Assembly (NCBI GenBank): GCA_021229015.1
Contig: CM037777.1
Coordinates: 62,693,593-62,757,592 of the forward strand
Origin: Solen grandis
Lineage: Eukaryota; Mollusca; Bivalvia; Adapedonta; Solenidae
Direction of reading: 5' to 3'
DNA: 64,000 nucleotides
The notes under the pieces were generated by a model that worked only from the letters and a program-made list of their open reading frames with translations, was not told where the DNA came from and searched no databases. Positions 54,801 through 64,000 of this stretch are shown here, piece by piece; positions within the stretch are counted from its first letter, which is position 1; every line of letters begins with the position of its first letter. The translations under genes were made by a program, and so were the position numbers.

Positions 54801-57800
54801 GTTGCTTGTGTAATCAAGTATACATGAACAATACTGTAAAATCATTGATTTCCTATGACATCAAATTTTGTTGAGTATGTATTACAGGAAATTAGTGAGT
54901 ACATGTATTCATGGGATCCAGTTCGGAAAATTGACTGATGAATGATTTTCGTGGGGGTTAACATTTATGGATAAATTCTCTACGAAATCAACCAATGTGT
55001 ATCATGAAAAATGAATGATTTCAAATGTAAATAAACCTTATAAAATTAGATGGAAATTAATTGATAATTACGTGTTTCAGTGTCGACCATGACACTCTCC
55101 GTACAACAGTAATCCACCATGTTGACACCTGATTTCTGGACTGCTCCGTTAACAGCACTGTAAAATGCTGCCTCAGACGTCTTCTCTCCCCTTACATTCA
55201 AAAACTGGCCCTGCCTGTAAGAGAAACAGTAATTCTTACCTTGTGGTAGAATACAAGAAAAGAACTATCATTAAATGTGATTAATACCCCATCCTGCCAT
55301 CTTTATGTAATGTAAACTTAGGATCATGCGGAGGTAAAGACATGGGATAGGATGTGACAAGTGTGATTCCAATACTGTACCCAAGAGATCAGCTAAAAGT
55401 GGTCTATCATTAACAAGTATCACAAAGACATGTTCCCAAACTTAATCAAACTAGCAGCACTGGCCCTCACATTACCTATTCACAAAGCAGATTGTGAAAG
55501 GGTGTTTTCATAGCAGAATTGTTTTCAAACTCCAGAAAGGAACAGAATGTATCCCGACAGGTTGAACATTCCTGATGACCATTATTGTTCAGGGACCTCA
55601 TTATAAAGACTTTTACAAAGCAAGCATGTTGCACTGGAGAGGGCAGAAATCCAGGAGGATCTTTTGCTCAGCAAAGACCAACTAAATGCAGGAAAGCCAC
55701 AGCTTGCTCTTTGAGTTCATAGTCTGGTAAGTTTTCCACACTTTGAATGTGGCCCAATGATTTCAAAATTGGACCCCTGTTTCCAAAGACAATGGGTCAA
55801 ATTGACCCACTGTTTTCATGTTCTAGCCTAAACACTGCAATACGTATGCTCCAAACTGTTTTGATGTAGAGGTAAAATAAAGTAAATGTCAACTGTTAGA
55901 GTTTGTTTCATTTCAACACCCAACCACCAGTTTTTTCAGTCATTTGTTGACTTGTCTACCTTTAACAGATATAATGCTGCCTCACTTGAATGCTGTTTAC
56001 AAGTGGCAGATACAACACAGTGACATTATTCTGACACCAGACCCATTAGTCCTGGAAAAAGTCAGGTATAAATTAAAATGCCTAGTTAAAATCTACATTG
56101 CACTGGAGTCGATAGGTGAGTTTCTATCGTATAAAATTAAGTAAAAAATATAGGGGATACTTTAAAAGGTTTCTTAACAAATTATTTTGATGTGGGGTTA
56201 CATTGTTACCATTATAACTTATGTTCATATTTTAGCATCCATACAAAGTCTGTCCAGTGGATTTAGAGGAGATTTCATCAAGGGAATTTAAAATTTCATT
56301 GAAAGTTAATGGTGTGAGATGGACAAATGATTTGTTATTAATCTGATATAATAATGTTCCCCTGAAAACAACTGGAAAAGGAAACAGTGGTCCTAATTAC
56401 CTGTACTGGAACTCTATGACAGGGCAGGTATTGTGGAAGCCGACCACCTTGACTACGTCCCCAAATCTGTATCTATACAGTCCACCTGCGTTGGTGATGA
56501 CCAGCTCATAGGTTCGATCTATTTCCACCTGGGCAAATATAGAATTGACAAACCATGTATTTCTGATCTGATATAAATCTTACCAAAACTTCATTTCTAG
56601 GTCTTGCCACATGAAAGTTTGTATATAAAGCAGGTCAAACATTGATTGCATGATATTTTGATTACAGGTCATGGATAATCTGATTATTTATAATTGTGAT
56701 TAAATAAACATAAACATGTAAATAAAAAAAAAAAATATAATATAAACTTTACCTGGTCCAAAAACAACGTCTGAGGCTGTTCTTCTTCACATTTCTCAAC
56801 TGGAATCATTTCAAAGAACATTGACCCAGGTGCAAGCAAGTAGCGACTTGGTCTTTCCGTTGGCCATATATTGATCCCCAGTAAACCCTCTGATGCTGCA
56901 TAGAGTGGCGAATATACTGGCGAACCTTTACAGTAAATCTCCCTAAGCTTTTGCCCGTACAGTTCAAATGTACCAGAGTCTGCAGTCATGACAAGGTTAA
57001 GTTTGGGCCAAACACGTTTAGCAAGCCCCGTTAACCCAACCTCTCTAGCTTGCCTCAGTTCTTCAGCTCTTTTTGGGTCTGGCAACATGCTTTTATTTAA
57101 TTCCTTTCGAATATCTTCACTGATATCCAGTTTCTCACTTACTATACCATTTTCAATGTCACTAACAAGAGTGTCCCAGTTAGCTTCCATGGCTCTGAAT
57201 CCTGCATACACTAGTGAAGCAAAGTTGGCCTCAATGATACCAAGGTTTTTATCCTTCAGTCCAAACAAAAGGTGAACATACAGAGCTTCTGGCTCACTCA
57301 TGATATCATAGCCAGCTTTAGGAGTAGAGTACATGTTCAAGATCCTCTTAGAGTTGGCCGGGGAGGAAGAGTTTGGGCCTATGGGGATCCCACAATCGGA
57401 CATCCGTAACCTCGGTGTGTAGAAGAACTTCATGTCCTTCTGAAGACTGTTTGTCCCAGGGAATGCCCTCCTCATGGAATCAAACACAATACTGATCCCT
57501 TGAGTAAAGAATAAACCCTGTTGCTTTTTCAGCATTGGAAGGATGGAGCTCTTCCCGGATGTTCCTGATGTGACGGCAAATATGACTGGGACTTCTGCAG
57601 TCAGAAGGTTTTTCTCTCCCTTCATCATTCTCTCAATGTATGGTTCATAATGTGGATATCTGCAAAGGACACATTACAGTTCTTTATAACAAATAATTCT
57701 TTGAATCAAACAGATATAAAATCAAGACCAGAAATATATGTAAATATTAAAATTATATTGCTTTTATTATGCATGCATGCAATATAAAATATTATAAATG

Positions 57801-60059
57801 ATAATGTCTTTCAAATTCATAGAAACCCGACAGGGTCATTTGGATTTTCATGTGAGGAAGCCTTCCAGCTGGCTTGCGGTAGGTCGGTGGTTCTACCCGG
57901 ATGCCTCCGTGCATTCGGGGTCTTCCTCCACCTGTAATTAGCTGGACGTCGCTATATGACTGAAATATTGTCGAAGCGACGGTAAAACTCAAATAGTCAA
58001 GTCAAATTCATATTTAAAGAATTAATCCATACATACTTAATTTAATTATTCAATGAATTTCTAAATGTTAGCAGTTTAACTATAAATATGCTTATAACTG
58101 AAAATTTCAGAAATTAACCCATTACCTCATGAACAATTGTGCATGACTTGATAAATATCAATTAACTTGGCATATGAAACAATGGATTTTTCTTTAATAA
58201 GCAGAGATCAAAAAAAAAAATTTAAAATTAGCAAGAATCGCTAAAGAGAAATATGATAACCAGTCTAGCACGGGCGTCCTTCACCCTGTGTATCAGTGTA
58301 TTTCACAGTTATGGCAGTTGGCACGTACGTGTTGATGATTTAGTAGTTTATCGGCAATTAAAGAAAAGGTAACGATGGATTAAGGATACGATGATTATTT
58401 ATTTGGCTGTCGGAACAAAGGCACACTTATTGGATTGTTTGTTACGGTTTAGTCTGACGATATTCAGTCTCGTTCGGCAAGCGATAATCAAAAGATGCGG
58501 TAAGTATAATTAAAGGGACAATTAAAGATCACAAGCGAATTAAATAACCGACAACGAAAGGGTATATAATCTTGACCAATCCATCAGTCATCCCAGTCTC
58601 AATCATGAGTTCAAAGCGTAAGCTTGACCTGGTCAATTTGCAAACGCCTCCTTCTAAGTTGGCAAAGTTAGCTCCATCGCCGTCCAGAAATTTTAAGGAG
58701 GCATGAATTACAAAACATAGTGAAAACTATTAAATAAATGATGGTATATAACAGCACTACTGTCTTGTTACTTTACTGCTTCCCTGTGTTACAAAATGGA
58801 TATAGAAAAATGGGAGAAAGAGAGTGAGAGAGAGAAAGATAGAGAAGGGTATGTAAAACAAACAATAAAGAAATATAAAAAACACAAAATGCACACATAC
58901 AAATAAAATAAACCAAAGATTTCTGAACAATAATACCACTAGTAGCACATATAATCATTATAAATGCCCATATTTTGTCGCATTCTCATTAAATTATTGG
59001 CTCATCCTGGCTCCAAAATTTGGCTCAAAGAAAAAAAAAGTGGCCCCAATTTTGGACCATTTGGCTCATGCCTTGGCTCATAAAAAATAATTCCCAGCGT
59101 GAGCCCTGCATATAGCTGCCCTTACAAAGTCCTATGCTCTGAAAGACTGGAGTGCTATTTAGACAGATTGATTTCTTAGAATAAGTATGATTATCAGTAT
59201 CTTTATCTTAATGTTGTCCATACACTATCAATCTGATAGTTAATAACTTTGACTGACAATCTTATTAATGGTGAATTAGCAATATTGAAGACTTTATCAA
59301 TATATTGAAGAAAATCAGAGAGCTCAATATTTATTAACAGATTGTGAATTATATATAATATTTTATTTTTTTTACGATCCGAGTAGAAAATAATTAAAAA
59401 TTGATCCATGTGATGAGTAGTTTAATGGGTGCCAAACTATTATTGTTTATATACCACATTATAATTATAAGCATCCTTGACTCTCTATCCAGATAAAAAA
59501 GAACAAGAAACAACAAAATATTTGTTTAATTTTGGTAGATTTTGTTTTGGATCATAACCTCAAAAATCCTTGAGAGAACTTTGATCAGAAATAAATGCTG
59601 ATATGAGACAGGACAAAACTGAATTCAGGCATGTGAGAACTGATACTGACTTCACCCGACAGGCAACCATATGCAAACACATCACACATGTGTATTTATG
59701 ATCAGGGCATGTGAACTGATTTCTGATGAATAAGACCTGATATCTAACAGGAGGAAATTGATATCAATCATGAATGGCAAATATTATCAGACAAGTGAGA
59801 ACTTAAACCAAACAAAACTGTAAGCATACTGACTTGTAAGTGGATGGAACTTGATGTAATCCTCTCTAGTCTTAATTTCAGAGAATCTGAATCGTTTTCC
59901 ATATTCGGTGTTCTCATTTTCCTTGAGTCTGTTCATCAGCGTCTCATTCTGCGTCCTCTTGATGTCCTTTGTGGCCTCCTCTAGTTTCCTCCTCATGTAC
60001 CAGCCTAGCCAGCTGACCCCCGCCACTGTCACATACTGGTCTATGGCACTGAACACCAT
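51597..60059 (-). CDS. GH3 domain-containing protein (six exons, about 571 aa)
   Basis: Animal member of the GH3 family of the acyl-adenylate-forming superfamily; plant relatives join amino acids to jasmonate or auxin, while the animal substrate is unknown. Exons (minus): 59830-60059, 56753-57659, 56401-56528, 55072-55214, 53135-53208, 51597-51831, all with GT/AG sites and consistent phases. Family motifs are present in order: HPLTSQYPHYEPYI (residues 72-85), the nucleotide-binding TSGTSGKSS (107-115), YAASEG (330-335) and YRYRFGDVVKV (397-407), then VIEFQYRQGQFLNV across the exon 3/4 junction. The C-terminal segment has SIDPMKVYIV and NQYKTPRV. A short hydrophobic stretch (YVTVAGVSWLGWYM) near the N-terminus could be a membrane anchor. 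Exon 6 has one extra base (see its entry); the length is otherwise normal for the family. Confidence 0.9.
52043..52302. mobile_element. MITE with AGTCCCCC termini
   Basis: It starts AGTCCCCCATCAGTGAGG and ends CACCAGTGGGGGACT; before the right end is an ACAGACAGACGAACGGACAG low-complexity tract. Non-coding, in GH3 intron 5. Confidence 0.8.
52375..53095. mobile_element. Pogo/Tigger-like non-autonomous element with TA flanks
   Basis: Termini CAGTGGAAACTCCCTAATCC and, in inverted form, GGATTAGGGAGTTTCCACTG, flanked on both sides by TA. Subterminal repeats of TAATCCGGA occur at both ends. The CAGT start, Tigger-like TIR and TA duplication fit the pogo branch of Tc1/mariner. About 720 bp without transposase. 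In GH3 intron 5. Confidence 0.85.
53135..53208 (-). CDS. GH3 gene exon 5
   Basis: 74 bases, acceptor TTTCAAG, donor GTAAGT. It encodes GPCYHVFIEAEVG and ends in phase 0. A pogo-like MITE (52375-53095) stops only 40 bases from its 3' splice donor side. Confidence 0.88.
53500..53752. mobile_element. MITE related to the element at 62408-62605
   Basis: It shares CATGAAAAGACCTATGC, GAAATGAGGA and GAGTCTATATGAGGGAAAGG with the complement of 62408-62605. An internal hairpin (CAGCATAAAACCAGATCAGC, loop AGTA near 53580, and its inverse) is specific to this copy. In the intron between GH3 exons 4 and 5. Confidence 0.7.
54306..54567. mobile_element. MITE, family with GGCTCGAATT termini
   Basis: It begins GGCTCAAATCCTACCAACAA and ends TATTGGTGGAATTTGAGCC. 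262 bp, non-coding. It lies in the same GH3 intron as the element at 53500. Confidence 0.85.
55072..55214 (-). CDS. GH3 gene exon 4
   Basis: 143 bases, acceptor CTTACAG, donor GTAATT. It starts QGQFLNVRGEKTSEAAFYSA, typical of the hinge into the C-terminal domain of GH3 proteins. Confidence 0.9.
55425..55640 (+). pseudogene. hAT transposase C-terminal fragment, decayed
   Basis: On the plus strand, antisense to the GH3 gene: FPNLIKLAALALTLPIHKAD, then CERVFS, a stop (TAG at about 55520), QNCFQTPERNRM and PDRLNI. The pattern LxLPIxxADCERxFSxQN followed by RNRLxxxRLN is the dimerisation region of hAT-type transposases. In-frame stops show it is dead. The N-terminal catalytic part is not present. 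Confidence 0.8.
56401..56528 (-). CDS. GH3 gene exon 3
   Basis: 128 bases, acceptor GCCCAG, donor GTAATT. It encodes YELVITNAGGLYRYRFGDVV, the third nucleotide-binding motif of the family, and ends in phase 2. Confidence 0.92.
56753..57659 (-). CDS. GH3 gene exon 2 (main adenylation exon)
   Basis: 907 bases, acceptor TTTGCAG, donor GTAAAG. It encodes residues 77-379, including TSGTSGKSS and YAASEG. Conserved GH3 landmarks such as GFRAMEANWDTLVSDIENG are present. Confidence 0.92.
57829..58005 (+). mobile_element. SINE 3' part
   Basis: It carries the body GCTGGCTTGCGGTAGGTCGG and tail GACGTCGCTATATGACTGAA ending in a CAAGTCAA-type run. The tRNA-like head is missing (5' truncated). Same family as 9389-9745. 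In GH3 intron 1. Confidence 0.85.
58564..58706 (+). other. TATA-like box with a 33-codon reading frame (uncertain)
   Basis: TATATAAT at about 58563 is followed about 40 bases later by ATG (58605) and a 33-codon frame, MSSKRKLDLVNLQTPPSKL onward, ending TGA at 58704. Lys/Pro-rich and nuclear-localisation-like. It may be the first exon of a transposon gene or of a small nested gene on the opposite strand to GH3, or chance. No support beyond layout. Confidence 0.2.
59830..60059 (-). CDS. GH3 gene exon 1
   Basis: The ATG opens MVFSAIDQYVTVAGVSWL; 76 codons plus two bases, donor GTATGC. It ends in the conserved HPLTS motif, which continues into exon 2. No better in-frame start upstream was seen. 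Confidence 0.85.
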
Positions 60060-60179
60060 CTTCTCTGGCTACTGGTGTGGCAATGATGGGGGTTACTATG
60101 GGAACTTGGGCTGGAGTCTCAGTCCATTTACTTCTCAGTTCTCACTGGATATTTATTTATACAAAAAGTCTTAGATTAA

Positions 60180-62400
60180 AGATGCAATGCTATATAAAAG
60201 AAAATTTAGCTTAAATGTTTTGAAATTCTTTGATTGCAACAAATCATTGGCATTTTACTTATCTTCCATCTATTACAGGCCTTTAGTAATTAGCAACTTT
60301 AGCTAATCTTTTGTTCTCTCTAGCCACATAAGAGCCAATTATAACCATATAAGAGCAAATAAATGAATGACATCAAAAGAAATGTATTGTTACCTATTGT
60401 TCCTAAAGCCTCCTAAGTACTATACATGAGCATGAGCAGACAGACAGACAGTTAAGTGCCATACCATAATTTACCTTTGGACATAATATAAAAAGGACAC
60501 TGTGAGTGTGATAGTGTTTCTTGTTCTCATTTGGATCATCTTAAATTTTGCACACCAATCTCTGCTGTTAGGAAGAACACAAAACTTCATTGCAACTGTT
60601 GTGGATATATTTTGTCTCTGAATGTGCACCATACTTGTGACAGACTCATTTTGAGTTTACTGTCGAGAAATCAAGACGCCGTTTTGTAAATATATTCGAC
60701 TTGTTTGACAGTTATTTTTTAACATTTGTTTTCAATTACCATTGATAATCTATTACATTTGAATGGAAGACATTGGTGCATTTGATGATATATTAAATAT
60801 AAACGTGAGAGATTGTTTTGATATTTTTCTGACAATAACCTTCTTATGCTGGCGAGAACTGGATACACCAGGATATTGAAACCGGTGTCAAGAGGGATAT
60901 GTCTGCCAAATTCCTTTACGAAAAGAAGACAATTTGTTTGGCTCAATAAACGTGGTCATTAATTATTTGATTCAAGTTTATTTTCTTTTCTTTCTTACCA
61001 AACTTCCTGATAGAGATGTCAGGTTTACATAATACGGTCAAACCCAGTATTTCCTCTCTTTCTTGGAATAAGAATTACCATGAAAAAGACCAAGTATGTC
61101 CAAATTGAGAAACAATAAAGGGTAGTAACTGCTTCAGGTTATTTCTCAAACCACACAGTGATCTCCCATGCAAGCAGAAAATATCTGGACAACTGTAAGG
61201 GGAGGTAACTACTGCGGCGGAGTTTGGTTATTTCTGAGGCAATAGTAGATTGTTCCCCTTCCCTTGTTTTAGCCTTCCAGTGCATTGGTATACAGTGAAA
61301 GCTGATTTAGGTTTAACCAAAGGGCACGTGACTTTACCAAAACTTCTGACGAAAATTTGACTGTAAATAAATTCATATTATCATGGGAAATAAATAACTT
61401 TTTCATAATTTCAGAAAATTCCCATCACTGACATAACTTTACATGTCATAGCACATGCATCTATACATACATCTACATATATATATGCTGCACCAGGATC
61501 TCTTTTATACTATATACATAGAGAGACCCTAGCTGCACTAGAAAGATCAATTTTCTGCGAGACCAGGGTCATTTTTTTTTTTTGCTGAATATGGGACTCA
61601 TTCCCCCTCTAAATCATATATTTTTTCTCTCTAGTCAGTGAAAATTTCCCCAAAATAAATAAATACTTGACAATAAATTGTGTCTTGGATAAAACGTTTA
61701 TTGGAAAGTTAGTGATGGTTGCAAAAAAAAAAAAAAAAGTCAATTTACATGTATTCTAGTAGAAAATGAGATGTTTCAAAATCAGTCTTAATAATAATAT
61801 TCCCACTTTAAAATCCCCCTCAAGAAATGATGCTCAAATAATTAAAAAAAACTATATCTTTCTAATTTAGAATTACATTTAAATGATATTATATCCATGC
61901 AATGTCAACACAACAATGAGTATACTGCGAGATGTTAACCAAAAATATGCAAATATCAAGTTTTATCCTAAATTTATGCAAAAACATTATAAGACAATAC
62001 AATATACACGATTTTTTTTCAATATTGCTTAAATGAATGATGCAAACTCAATATAGCACTTAGTGATTTACAGTGTTCATAAATATTACTAACAAATGTT
62101 TATTTGCAAATGTGGGGCATATATATATTTTCTGCGAATATATATATTTCGCCCCGCAATTCGGTAAATGCAGTGTTTGATTTCTGGCTTAATTCATAGG
62201 TTATGTTTGATTATGATCAGAAATATAGGTTAAATCCAAGGTCAGATATAACAAGTATACCCCAAAGAATTTTAACACATGACATCTATGCAACTGTATT
62301 TATTTCATGTTCTCTCATATTGTGGCTATGAACGCTTTATTTTGTTACACGCCAATAGACCTATTTGTTCTTTCGTAGACGACGCAGATTGATACACAAT
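60180..62400. other. Upstream flank of the GH3 gene; no gene seen
   Basis: AT-rich sequence 5' of the GH3 start. Reading frames are short and lack family signatures. An A run (61723-61738) and TATATA-rich palindromes (62119-62155) are present. No promoter element stands out beyond the immediate 5' UTR. Confidence 0.5.
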
Positions 62401-62407
62401 TAATTAA

Positions 62408-62605
62408 CCCTTTCCCTCATATAGACTCATTTTGACGCACTCAATAGGTACCACATAAAGCCTGATCTGCAGAAAACCACAGTTAAACCTTACCAAATTT
62501 AATTATAAAGTCCTCATTTCCGACCATGAGGTAATCCTTTTAAATATTCCGACGAATAATTTGTTCGCATAGGTCTTTTCATGGTTTCCTCTATGAGAGA
62601 AAGGG
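62408..62605. mobile_element. MITE with TTAA target duplication (piggyBac-like)
   Basis: The element is flanked by TTAA at 62404-62407 and 62606-62609. Its termini are CCCTTTCCCTCATA and, inverted, TATGAGAGAAAGGG. TTAA duplication with CCCTTT-type ends fits piggyBac-derived MITEs. 198 bp, non-coding. Confidence 0.8.
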
Positions 62606-63257
62606 TTAAATGATTATCCAGGTGTTGTAGCGGTAAATTATTCAGCCGAATAATTTGCGCTACAACTCTATATTTTTCTTTCATCTCTCTCTCTCTCTCT
62701 CTTCGTTTATGTTTTTTTTTACACAATTCATGTTGACCTGTATGAAGTTATGTTTTGTCTGTGTCATTTGTATATCTAAATCATTACATATATGTATTTC
62801 CGTTCTTAACATGGTTTAAACGATTAGAGGTGCAGGGGAAAAAAACTGTTTTAATTAATTCTTTTATGTGATGCGATGTTCAATTTCAAAAAGCTACGTA
62901 CCATTAAAAAGGTACTCGAGTTCCAACATTTAACACGCTTTATGTATGGGACTATCCTTAACTAACGGCATAAGTGATGTATAAAGAGTTAAACCCCGAG
63001 AAAACAGCAAAATCGAAATAAAAAATGTGTTCATGTCGTTTGAAAGCTGGATTTGGATATACATCATGTTCGAAATGTTATATACAAAAATCAATAGTTT
63101 TCGAGATGTAAGCAGCTTACTGCAATATGGATAAGGCCATAACTCATCTGGTTCAACCCCGATCTTAAAAACTTAAAGCACTTTTGACAGGACTATAAAT
63201 TATACCGGTATTGTCTCGAAAGAATATTTATAGTTTTTGTATTATTTAAGGCCGAAT

Positions 63258-63357
63258 AAAAAAACAAAACAAAAAACAACAACAACAAAAAAAAAAAAAA
63301 AAACACACACACGAAAAAAACAACAACAAAAAACAACAACAACAACAAAAAAAAACC
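63258..63357. repeat. A-rich, (CAA)n low-complexity tract
   Basis: Runs of A with interspersed CAA units and a short CA stretch. The hydrophobic minus-strand frame across it is an artefact. Confidence 0.9.
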
Positions 63358-63539
63358 CACTAATTGACATATGACCTTGAGCATTGCGATTTTCTGAATA
63401 AGGAAGTCACCTTGATATGGCTGTTGCAGCTTGTCATGCCTCGATGTTTTCGAAGCCAGTGATATAAATCGTAACCTTGGGAAAATACAGCCTCATGCAT
63501 TCTGTTTCGGGCAATTCGTATCATAAAATTATGAATATG

Positions 63540-64000
63540 TACATTGTATATATAATCAAAGCGATGAAGGCACTGAAGTTCTGTGTATCTCAAATGAATG
63601 AGTGTTTGAAGAGCTGCAAGTCGATCACCAATAATTAAATTCACTTTGATAAACAAAAGGAATGCGACATTCCAGTTCTCTCAGCGCTATCAGAGTTTGA
63701 TTTGTATTCATGCAGTACCTTATCTACAACAGACTCTATTTATAGATTGATTTAAATTTTCTGCACAGGTCGGAGGCTCCGAACTCATTTCGGATAGCAA
63801 ATATACAGGTTTCGGTCATATTTAAGTGTAAGAAATACCCTTGGTCAGAAAATTCAAATTCACTATTATCATTCTTCTTCTTATTATTATTATAACACCT
63901 TTCAGCATTTTTGCTTAATTTTAGTATACTTATGTTGTAGAGATATATACAATTGTTCAATCATATTTACACTAAATTGAGAGGTTATTCGGTTTTAAAT
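63540..64000 (-). repeat. Dispersed repeat family R1, copy 4 (runs off the window)
   Basis: It matches 1590-1880 and 2165-2285 in the same orientation. The minus-strand frame NVAFLLFIKVNLIIGDRLAA is the longest version of the shared motif, and continues RYTELQCLHRFDY. Ends at the window edge within the GAGAGGTTATTCGG block. Confidence 0.75.

Noticed and set aside
56988..57275. 95-residue plus-strand frame
   Set aside because: Antisense shadow of GH3 exon 2.
63193..63384. Strongly hydrophobic minus-strand frame resembling a membrane protein
   Set aside because: Produced by the A/CAA-rich tract read in reverse (Phe, Leu, Val runs).

Overview
The window looks like nuclear DNA of a bivalve mollusc. 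It is AT-rich and intron-rich, and it is dense in tRNA-derived SINEs, MITEs, non-LTR retrotransposon fragments and long composite repeats of kinds I associate with bivalve genomes. The animal gene structures rule out a prokaryote; the exact species cannot be read from the sequence. A 100-base run of N at 33217-33316 marks an assembly gap, and two single-base frame breaks suggest that the assembly keeps some homopolymer indels.

Layout. 1-5.7 kb: repeats and microsatellites, no supported gene. 5.7-18.2 kb: an old tandem segmental duplication. Each copy holds one gene for a roughly 260-residue protein that I do not recognise, with five NPF motifs in 29-33-residue repeats. The copies later took different insertions: LINE and SINEs in copy 1, SINE, MITE and a hairpin element in copy 2. 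18.2-20 kb: LINE debris. 20.05-33.16 kb (+): the 5' six coding exons of HMMR (RHAMM), a coiled-coil hyaluronan/microtubule-associated protein; its 3' end is lost at the gap. Its introns hold a 3.5-kb inverted-repeat element, a 2.3-kb composite repeat with a nested foldback, and a 175-180-bp tandem array. 33.3-44.7 kb: a young direct duplication (offset about 6.86 kb). Each copy carries an intronless gene on the minus strand for a secreted prepropeptide that would yield two amidated peptides of DH31/calcitonin type. 45.4-50.2 kb: a nest of long non-autonomous repeats. 51.6-60.06 kb (-): a complete six-exon GH3 domain gene with the adenylation motifs of that family, except for one extra base in its last exon. 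60.2-64 kb: no gene, MITEs, and a dispersed repeat running off the end.

The genes show no common pathway, as expected in an animal genome. The points most worth following are the NPF-repeat gene pair, the duplicated neuropeptide precursors (one copy has lost a C-terminal Pro next to its amidation site), and the two apparent one-base indels in otherwise well-formed HMMR and GH3 genes.
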